From Chlorella sorokiniana (lineage: Eukaryota; Chlorophyta; Trebouxiophyceae; Chlorellales; Chlorellaceae): 64,000 nt of DNA. Below the pieces are notes generated by a model, which was given only the letters and a program-made list of their open reading frames with translations, was not told where the DNA came from and did not search any database. The stretch lies in the NCBI GenBank assembly GCA_025917655.1, contig CP084613.1, positions 3,288,001 through 3,352,000 on the forward strand, in the 5' to 3' direction. Made by a program: the position numbers and the translations under genes. Positions 56,560 through 64,000 of this stretch are shown here, in pieces. Each line of letters starts with the position of its first letter. Position 1 is the stretch's first letter.

Positions 56560-59500
56560 ATGTGGTCGATTAAAGCCGTACTGCTTCCTCTCTTGCTCGC
56601 CTGTGCCTATCCGACTGCTCGGGCTCGCTGGCTGACAGCAGAAGTGGCACAGGATGCTGACAATGCCCAGTGGAGATACCACGCAGCAAACTGCTCGCTT
56701 GAGCTGGGTGGAGCAGAGTGTGAGGTTGGGCGGTGCAGCGTTTGCGGCGCAGGGCAGCTGTGAGAAGCTGGCTGGTCCCAGGTTGCAGTCCTTGCTCTGT
56801 TGTTGAAGTCTTGGTTTGCCAAACATCGATGTTACTGCAGATGGCGCAAGCATCTCGTATGCAGCCTCGCCTTTGGCAGGCTTGGCCTCCCAGCGGGTTT
56901 TGCCGGTGGCGGTCGCGTCATGCCGGCAGCAGCGGCGGTCCGCACGGGCGCCGCCCAGCCGATGCTTGCGCCCGCTCAGGGGGTATTCAGGCCGCTGCCC
57001 AGGCTGAAACGCTGGGATTTGCCACGGGCGGTGCTCAAGATGTGTCCAACTTCAGGGAGAATGTGAAGGCTGGGTATCTGCCTCTGCCCACTGATGTCAC
57101 ATTTGAAGGGATCGCCGAGGACTACTACTTCAACACCTCCAGGTCTGTCACTGCTGCGACTCGCTGGGCTGCCGACCAGAAGTGCAATACATGGCAGCTG
57201 CCCGCTCCCCCGGATGCAGTCTCACCAGCCAGCCTTGCGACCAGCTCTTCTGCCCGCTCTACTCCCTGGCGGCCAGCGCCGACCCGCTGCTGAATGCCGA
57301 GTGGGAAAACGACACCCAAGTCCACATGGCGGTGGGGCTTGACTCAGGCAAGTACAAGTGTGGGCAAACTGTAGCTTTCCTTGTGCTGTGAGCAAGCTGC
57401 TGCCGCCTGCGGTACGGGCACTTGCTGCACGCGCTTCCTGCCCTGTGCAAGCACAGGCCTGGCCGCGTCCGCCTTCCGCCGCCCCCGCCTCAACCTGGTG
57501 CTGCTGCTGGATGTGAGCGGTTCCATGGGCTCTCCCTTCGACTCCTACTACTACGACCCCGCCACCGGGGAGCAGAGGAGCCTCCCAGCTGAAGGTGGGC
57601 TGTTCCTGTGCCCTCAATGGGGTGATGGTTGTCGAGCCCAGCTGCCCCTTCTCAACCACACCTCCGGCTGAAGCATGGGGTGCGGCCCCTCCACCCCCTG
57701 GCAGACCAGCAGAAGACAAAGATGGATGTGGCCAAGGAAGTGGCGGCGGGGGTGGTGGACCTGCTGGCTCCAGAGGATGCGCTGGGAGTGGTGCTCTTCA
57801 GGTAAGGAGTGCCACCGCCTGCGGCACCTGTGCTGCAACAGAACCTTTTCCGGTGCACTGGCGCAGCATGAACATGCGTCCTGCCTCACCAGCCCTGGCC
57901 CCCTGTGCCTGCGTCGCTTGGTCGCAGCGACGGCGCCTGCGCGCCGCGCCGCTTAACCCCGCTGGGCAGCGCAAGCAGGGAGGGCCTGAAGCGCCAGGTG
58001 ATCCATGCACAGCTGACCTCCCTCTCTCCAGCCCCGCCCACCCTTTGAGGCTGCACACCCGCCTCCTGCTGCTCTACGCAGATGCAGAGCGACATCAGGG
58101 ACACCAGCGGCACCAACATGCAGGCGGGGCTTGATGCCGGTGGGTGGGGTCCCCCATCATCGCCTGCTGCCCCTTGACCAGGACCAGCATTTTCCCTGAC
58201 TTGCTCCTTGACTTGCCCTCCCACTCCCCCACCCCGTCATGCCCCCACTGGCCAACAGCCACCCGCGAGATGCAAGCGTGCCGGGGCTGCCTGGAGGCTG
58301 ACCGTGCCACCACCGAGAACCGCATCTTGCTGATCACCGATGCACAGCCCAACCAGGGTGACACCACCGACGAGGGCCTGCTGGCCCGCATCAAGGCCCT
58401 CGCCGCAGACGGCATCCACACCACAATCGTTGGTGCGGTGTTTGCAAGGGGGTTTATGAGGTTCGTCTGGAGGCATACCTGCACGACGAAGCGCCCCTGA
58501 ACGCCATCTCCACTTGCCGCGTCATTATCCCTGTCTTCCTAATCGCGCGCGCGCGCGCCCGCCGCCGCCCCCAGGCGTGGGTCTGGACTTCAACACCGAG
58601 CTGGTGGAGGCGGTGAGCAAGGTGCTGGGCGCCAACTACTTCTCGGTGCACACCCCGGCGACTTCAGGAGGCGCCTCACCGACGACTTTGACTTTGCCGT
58701 CAGGCAAGCTGGGCAAGAGAAAGGGGGAAGGCAGGAGAAGGCTGCAGTACGGTGAGCCCATGACCCTCACTCTCCACCCCGCCTTGCATCCCCCATGCCA
58801 CCGCCGCAGCCCGCTGGTGTTTGACCTGTCGCTGGCGGTGGATCCAGGCAGCCTGGGTGCCGAGGGCTGGCGGATGCTGCATGCCTACGGCTCCCTGACC
58901 CAAACACCACCGCACTGAGCAGCAATGGTAGCATCATAAAGGTGGGTGTGTGTTAAGGGGGCGGAGGAAGGACGAGCAGTGCTGCCATGGAGGTTGATGT
59001 GCTGGGGAGAGGCAGTGCCCACCAGACTTGCATCTCCCAACTGTTGCAGGTGAACACCCTGTTTCCCTCCCCTAAGACCGAGGAGGGCATCAAGGGAGGC
59101 GTGGTGCTTCTGCGCATGCAGCCCCCAACACTGCCAATGCTCCATTGCGCCTGACAGTCACCTACACTGACAGGGCTGGGAAGACGTACAGGCGAGCGCT
59201 GAGACATGGCTGCATGTGGATTTGCAAGCCTCTTCATGCATGAATGCACTGCGCACTCCTCTCAGACTTCCTAAATCCTGCACTGGTTGCAGCGCCCAGC
59301 GCACTGTGGCCGTGCCAGAGCAAGCCCTCTCTGGGGACAATGCAACAGGCGCCGTCCCTGCGCCTTCTGACGGTGCTGGCTTCTTTGCCTCCAGCGGCGT
59401 GCGCAAGGCGGTGCTGCTGGCGCGCTACACCGACCTCCTGCACGACTGGTGAGGGCAAGGGTTCAGGGGCGGTGATCTGTCAGTTGGCTGGACCCCTCAT

Positions 59501-59909
59501 TCTTTCCATCCCCGACACTGAAAACCTCCTCAGGCTGCTGGACCAGTGGGAGGCGGTGGACAACAGCAGCCAACCCATCATCATCCCCGCAGCTGAATGC
59601 CCCACTCTGCCCAGCGATTACTGCCCTGTCCCGGTTGAGCTGTATGGCCAGCAGCGCATCGCTGGCAGCAGCGACTGCCAGCTCAAGCGCTGGCTGGTGC
59701 CCAACGGGTGCCTGCTGCCGCCGCCCTTCCCCGTGCTTGAGCCGCTGCTGGGGCGGTGGGAGCGGCAGAGCGCCAAGCTGGCCATCAGCGCAGAGGCACG
59801 AGCTGCCTTTGAGGAGTTCCTGCCCTATTTTGAGGCCGAGGCGGCGGCGCTGGGCGATGCCACCTTGGGACAGGAGGTCGAGTTGATGAAGCGCATCCTG
59901 GCCACATGA
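56560..59909 (+). CDS. Secreted von Willebrand factor A domain protein, copy 2
   Basis: The probable start MWSIKAVLLPLLLACAYPTA is a signal peptide followed by a Cys-containing spacer. Then come LGFATGGAQDVSNFRENVKA, GYLPLPTDVTFEGIAEDYYF, the vWA MIDAS DxSxS in LNLVLLLDVSGSMGSPFDSY, KMDVAKEVAAGVVDLL, DTSGTNMQAGLDA (MIDAS Thr), ILLITDAQPNQGDTT (MIDAS Asp), VGLDFNTELVEAVSKVLGAN, and the C-terminal part ending LMKRILAT. All MIDAS residues are present. It is the inverted paralogue of the gene at 37644-41231. From 58575 to the stop the two are nearly identical including introns; upstream they are only moderately similar and have different introns. One intron in the shared part starts with GC (58704-58705) where copy 1 has GT. 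Frame breaks at 58893-58895 and 59122-59126 match those in copy 1. N-terminal exons are uncertain. Confidence 0.8.
58575..59909 (+). repeat. Inverted segmental duplicate, arm 2 (3' part of vWA copy 2)
   Basis: Partner of 37644-38978 in opposite orientation; both arms are 1,335 bp. Intron sequences, for example the stretch around 58945-59045, are shared with only a few substitutions and small indels. Confidence 0.85.
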
Positions 59910-60444
59910 CTGCCTCCAGGAAGAACCGACAGGAGACGAACAGGCACACAACTGCCTGTCTCTCATGAATGTGACTTGATGTGTGTCCATATACATGAGC
60001 CCTGCATGAATGTATGCAACATTGTACCATGCTTGGTTTGTTGATTAAGCTCCTGGCCAAACTGGGTGATGCAAAGCTTTAGCATGCGCCTTGTAACTGA
60101 GGTAGAAGGCGAGCGGAAGGTAGTCACTGTGCCCTTCCTCCCTCGTGTCTTTCGCAGCTGTTCAGCTTTGTTTCGACTCTGTCTGAATCTTGCGCATGCT
60201 TGGTACCTTGCGAAGGAAACAGGCGACCGTCGCACTCTTCAACACACTCGCTGGGTGAGAGGTCAAGCAGCCTGCCCTCCCTTGTCTTGGACTCGGATGT
60301 AGCGTCTAGCCTGTCCTTGGTTGGGGTATGAGTCCAAGGTGGTTATGCCGCTGCTTAGGCCTCACTGCTGCGGCCTCCACTCCCAGCTGCAGGTCCTCTC
60401 CCGCATTTGCCACTTCTGCTTCTGTGCACCGACAAGCAAGCAAA
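59910..60444. promoter_or_regulatory. 535-bp spacer after vWA copy 2
   Basis: A/T-richer 3' flank with TGTAA at 60092-60096 (180 nt after the stop), then the presumed promoter of the small gene starting at 60445. No exon is convincing. Confidence 0.4.
60092..60096 (+). terminator. Putative TGTAA poly(A) signal of vWA copy 2
   Basis: TGTAA on the coding strand about 180 nt past the stop codon. Confidence 0.4.
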
Positions 60445-61273
60445 ATGCCCAGTAAGCGCTTGTTGGGCTGGGCTGGGTCACTTTGCCGCCGGGCAGGCTT
60501 CAGCAGGCGCGCCGCAGTTGCCCGCCACATTCTCCTAAACACGGCGGCAAGCGCACAGTCCCCTGCTGTCGTGCGTCCTTCTGTAAGCAGCAAGGAAGGG
60601 CGGCGATGTCGACAAGCGCAGCGGCGACCCAACTCACGTGAGCGGTGTGCTGGCAGCCTTGAACCAGCGTTTGGTGTGGGTGGAGGTATCACGAGAGTTG
60701 TACCTGTCTTCACCTTATTTGTTTGTGTCACCTCTGGCGACACCCTGCAGGGCGGGCTGACGACGGGCGAGAAGAGCGCCATCACCCGCGCTGTGCGGTC
60801 TGGCACCCACGAGTTCAAGTTCCTGCGTGGGTGCCGCTGCCGCCACGCACCACCTCAAGCATTCCAGCACAAGCCGCGTCTCTGTCGAGCTGCATGCAGA
60901 GCTGCACTGAACTGCAAGCTTGCTCCCCTGCAGAGGAGCACCCGAGAAGCGAGACGCAGCTGAGGCTTACGCTCAGGTTGGGTGTGCTGCTGGCTTTCTA
61001 CGTCCGATACTTGGCTGTATCCGGCCAACATCCTGGGCATGATCCTGCATTAAACTGAGGTTGCCGTTGGCTGTATTGCTGCCGCAGGAGGTGGAGACTC
61101 GTGGTGCAGAGGTGGGCAACCTGCGTACGCCCCTCCTCTTTGCTGCCGTGCATGCAAAGGCGCGCTGCCAGGCAACTGCTGCCTTGCAGCTCCTGCTTTT
61201 GAAGGTCATCCCACGTACTTCCCATCTACAGGGTCAGCCTGCCTCTCCAAAGAGCAAGGGCAAGAAAAAGTAG
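60445..61273 (+). CDS. Small hypothetical organelle-type protein
   Basis: Five exons in consistent phase: 60445-60582, 60751-60830, 60934-60976, 61088-61111 and 61232-61273, giving about 108 residues. The start MPSKRLLGWAGSLCRRAGFS with RRAAVARHILL is Arg-rich and lacks acidic residues, as in mitochondrial presequences. The middle reads GGLTTGEKSAITRAVRSGTH, EFKFLRGGAPEKRDAAEAYA and QEVETRGAE. The end is basic, GQPASPKSKGKKK. No family recognised. Very short exons (24 and 43 nt) make the model fragile, but every junction is GT-AG and the frame holds from start to stop. The 3' end overlaps the flank of the convergent TPR gene (104 bp apart). Confidence 0.55.
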
Positions 61274-61376
61274 GACATCACAGCATGACTACGATTCACA
61301 AGGACCGGCTTGCAAATGATACAGGCACGGCAGCCGGTTGCTGCAGTGACCACAGTGTGTATATTTTGCCGTCGCT

Positions 61377-62683
61377 TCACCACTGGAGCCAGGGCTTGTT
61401 GGAGCTCTGCTGCTCCTTCTTCTTGCCGAACAGCTTTGCCACCAGCCCGTCGTACCTGCACAGACGCACGGCAGCATGGGCTCAGCTCACCACAGCTGCC
61501 ATGGACTGGACACCCCTGACCCGTGTAATCCATCACTGGCACCGCCAGCCGGGGGCGCACCGGCTGTGATCCCACCACTCCACTGCCAGCCCACACACCT
61601 GTTGAGCAGCGCCTCCAGCTCAGGGCCTCGCAGCGCCGCCAGGTCAGGGTCGTTGCGAATGGCGGCATAGTCGTCAAAGTTGTTGTTCAGGAGCGCCTCC
61701 AGCACAGTCAGGGCGGACTGAAGGAAGGGGTGGGGGTGGGGGTGGGGGTTGGCAGTCGCGAGACCAGTTTCTCGTATGTCTGCTGCTCTGTACATTTTCA
61801 ACGTACTATAGTAGACAATGCATATGCTATCCCTGGTGTAGCACAGCAAGGCAACAGCTGATTTGGCTGCGCACCTGCTTCTGCCCCAGCGCCACCCAGC
61901 AGCAGGCCATGTTGTACAGGGCGGAGTTCTCCTCGCCCTCGCTGGCGCAGCTGTACTCTTTCGGTGATCCCGCCAACCGCATCACGCCGCTGCCAGGGAG
62001 CTGTAGAGGAGAGGTGCACAGCGGCGGCGGGCTGGTGAGGGGCAGCGGCATGCGCGGGGGCAGGAGGCTGCAGGCCGCGCAGGGCCACTCCCATCGCAGC
62101 CTCCCGGTGCTAGCCAATGCGCGCTGACCTCCAGGGATAGCTGGAAGAGGTCGATCGCTTCTTGATACTTCTTCTGCTGAAACTTCTCCAGGCCCAGTTC
62201 GATGGCCTCGCGCGCTTGGGCGTGCCGCCCTCCTCGCGCAGCTTGCCCCGCGCTTGGAGGCCGGCCCGCGGCTGCGCGGCTGCGCCTCCTCCTCCGCCTC
62301 CACTGCCGCTGGCTCCTGAATGCGGCTGGCGGCCGGTTGCGCGGGCTCATCCACAAAGGCTGCAAAGGCGTCCTCCTTGAGCTCTACCGACCTGCGCATG
62401 TTGCTGCCAGCAGTGAGCGGCGGCAGGGTAGTGCCAGCAGCAGTGCATCGGTGCACGCTGGGAGATCTCCCAGCCTACATGCATGTAAGAGACGTCACAG
62501 AACGAGCGCAAAATCATGCTTGCACTCACTTCCTATCTCTTTCAAGCAGGAGGCCACGCCTGGGCCATCTTTATCTGAAAAGTCTGGCTCAAATCCCCGC
62601 ACAACTACATTTCGTTGTAGTTTGTGCTGCTGCGTCCGCCGGACGCCTACAGGCAACACGGGCCTCGTCGCGCAAAGCTGCAT
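61377..62683 (-). CDS. Plastid-type TPR protein
   Basis: Exon 1 (62683 to about 62526) starts MQLCATRPVLPVGVRRTQQH, a transit-peptide-like lead, then FSDKDGPGVASCLKEIGSE. Exon 2 has SVELKEDAFAAFVDEPAQPA, an acidic linker and a TPR: EAIELGLEKFQQKKYQEAID with LFQLSLE. Exon 3 has CASEGEENSALYNMACCWVA. Exon 4 has SALTVLEALLNNNFDDYAAI then RNDPDLAALRGPELEALLNR. The last exon reads YDGLVAKLFGKKKEQQ and stops at 61377. This is the arrangement of single-pass plant plastid TPR-like proteins (TPR pair, then 'xxDPDLxxLR xxPEFxxL'). Exact role unknown. Two single-base losses in the GC-rich part near 62200-62260 break the frame. The exon 1 donor that keeps the frame is GTGCAA, 4 nt after a perfect GTGAGT. 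Confidence 0.72.
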
Positions 62684-63316
62684 ACTTGTATGAGAGCGGG
62701 GGATGCGTAGAGTATAGCCTGGACACTGTGGCTCGCCGTGCACAGTTTACCGACCGCATTGGCCCACTTTGAACTTGAGACATCTGGATGCAGCTGAGGT
62801 GGCGACGGTGCTGATGTGCCGCGGCTGCTGCGCACGTGGCGGGGACAGCGCCCACAATACAAGCGTTTGCTTGCAGCAAATGGTCTGATGTGAGACGCCA
62901 CATGGTGTGCATTGACTGTAACTAGCTGGTCTGCATGCGCAGTGCAGCTTGATAAGTTTGTCTGGGCCCCGGCAGCAGCGCACAGCGAACGGTGAGCAAA
63001 AACGTGCACCGCAATCCTGTGCACCATGTGAATGTCTAATCGGCATTGGGAGGTGCCTGGGTTGTTTTGCTTGCGGGTCTGCACTTGAGAACCGATAACA
63101 CACACGGGGCATGCTGCCGCATGCGGCCGCAGGGTGCTCGCGTGGCGGCGTCCGGCAACACATGAACATCAGCCACCTCTTCCCCGCGAGCTGGATAGGC
63201 CCATTACCATATGCATTTTTACACATTTGATTTTCTGTATTTTGCAAAGTCGCGCTCCACAGTTTGGCGAGCAGAAACAGCAGGCGTCGGCCTGAAGGGG
63301 CGCGAATCGCGATGCA
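62684..63316. promoter_or_regulatory. Divergent 5' spacer between TPR gene (-) and RSGA (+)
   Basis: 633 bp, A/T-richer than the flanks, no sustained coding signal on either strand. It holds both promoters and 5' UTRs. Confidence 0.4.
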
Positions 63317-64000
63317 ATGTTGATGGGGTGCAGGGCGTGCCAGACCATGCTGCGTTCGCTCCGGTGTTCCCTGCGCCTGGTGCCGCCGCCGCTGCCACGC
63401 ACGGCGTCAGGCCGCGCCATCCATGCGGTCGCAGCCAGCAGGCCTGGCAGTTTGCCCGACAGAAAAGCAGGCACAGCGTCACCGCCTGCGCGCCTTGAAG
63501 TGCAGCACCAGCCGCAGCAGCAGGGCCAGGCAGCTGCAGCGCCAAGCAGCGCCCCCAACGCCGGCGACCCGCCGCCGGCAGCTGCGACTGCCCAGTGCAG
63601 CACCACCACGGCGCTGGGGCAGGTGATGGCTGCGCAGGCCAACTTTGTGCGCGTGAAAGTGGACGCCCTGGAAGGGGCGGCCCCCGGGAGCAGCCCCCAG
63701 GGCGCGCCTGCTGTGCGTGGTGCGCGCTCTGCTGAAGAAGATGCGGCGGGAGGTGCTGGTGGGAGACCGAGTGCGCCTCGTGGGCATCGACTGGGCTGAC
63801 GGCAGGGGTGCGTCCGCGCTGCCTGGAGCCCCGCACCGCCTCCCGCCCCGCCGCTCTGGCTTCCGTGGACGGCCCGGCTCGGCTGCCATGCTCAACTGCC
63901 ACCACCCCTCAGCTGCGGCCCCGCCTGCTGACGCAGTGCTGCACGCTGACGCCCCCTCCCGCACCCTCCTCCGCGCCACAGGCATGGTGGAGGATGTGCT
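63317..64000 (+). CDS. RSGA: Plastid small-subunit-dependent GTPase RSGA/YjeQ, N-terminal part (runs off the right edge)
   Basis: Exon 1 is 63317-63807 and exon 2 begins at 63982. The lead MLRSLRCSLRLVPPPLPRTA (from the Met at 63347) is a transit-peptide-like stretch; earlier in-frame ATGs are at 63317 and 63323. The OB-fold follows: GQVMAAQANFVRVKVD, LLCVVRALLKKMRREVLVGD, RVRLVGIDWADGRGMVEDV. These blocks match plant and bacterial RsgA (AAQANFxRV ... LLCVVRAxLKK ... VLVGDxV ... DWxDxRGxIexV). RsgA is a circularly permuted GTPase that acts late in 30S ribosome maturation; the GTPase domain lies beyond the window. One added C at CCCCC 63694-63698 is needed to join the two halves of the OB fold. 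Confidence 0.85.

Noticed and set aside
1-64000. tRNA, rRNA, CRISPR arrays or transposon genes
   Set aside because: None seen on either strand. The only repeats are short tandem units, simple repeats, two hairpins and the inverted vWA segment.

Overview
This window is nuclear DNA from a green alga. It is GC-rich, almost every gene is split by short introns (about 60-300 bp, mostly GT-AG with C/T-rich tcnnnCAG acceptors), and the proteins are chlorophyte or plant-like: MLO, ASY1/HOP1, plastid RSGA and plastid-type proteins. A Chlorella-like trebouxiophyte is the best guess. I cannot name the species. I saw no operons, bacterial ribosome binding sites, CRISPR arrays, transposons, tRNAs or rRNAs.

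Layout, left to right. A partial menin homologue (-) sits head to head with the tri-snRNP pseudo-protease USP39/SAD1 (+). Next are a small plastid/cyanobacterial-type protein (-) and an MLO seven-helix protein (+). About 10 kb of minus strand encodes a giant tail-anchored coiled-coil protein. Then come a short-chain dehydrogenase (+), an armadillo-type protein (-), THO complex subunit THOC3/TEX1 (-), a GYF-plus-ankyrin protein (+), the meiotic HORMA protein HOP1/ASY1 (-), a small mitochondrial-type unknown (+), a 2-oxoglutarate/Fe(II) oxygenase (+), a cationic amino acid transporter (-), a secreted von Willebrand A protein (-), SPT5 (-), PDS5 (+), an inverted paralogue of the vWA protein (+), a small unknown (+), a plastid TPR protein (-) and the first exons of the plastid ribosome-assembly GTPase RSGA (+).

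Neighbouring genes mostly alternate strand. Seven divergent pairs share short spacers (about 250-630 bp), for example SPT5/PDS5, menin/USP39 and THOC3/GYF-ankyrin, so bidirectional promoters are probably common. Many genes serve nuclear RNA and chromosome biology (USP39, THOC3, SPT5, PDS5, HOP1, menin), but nothing indicates they form one pathway.

Two features cut across the window. First, nearly every conserved gene needs one extra base at a short homopolymer to stay in frame, always in the same direction, so I read these as assembly undercalls and not as pseudogenes. Second, the two vWA paralogues lie about 15-20 kb apart in opposite orientation. Their last 1,335 bp, introns included, are almost identical, while the upstream introns are unrelated, which is the mark of recent gene conversion. 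Splice positions given here come from reading frame and protein-family fit and are not supported by transcripts.
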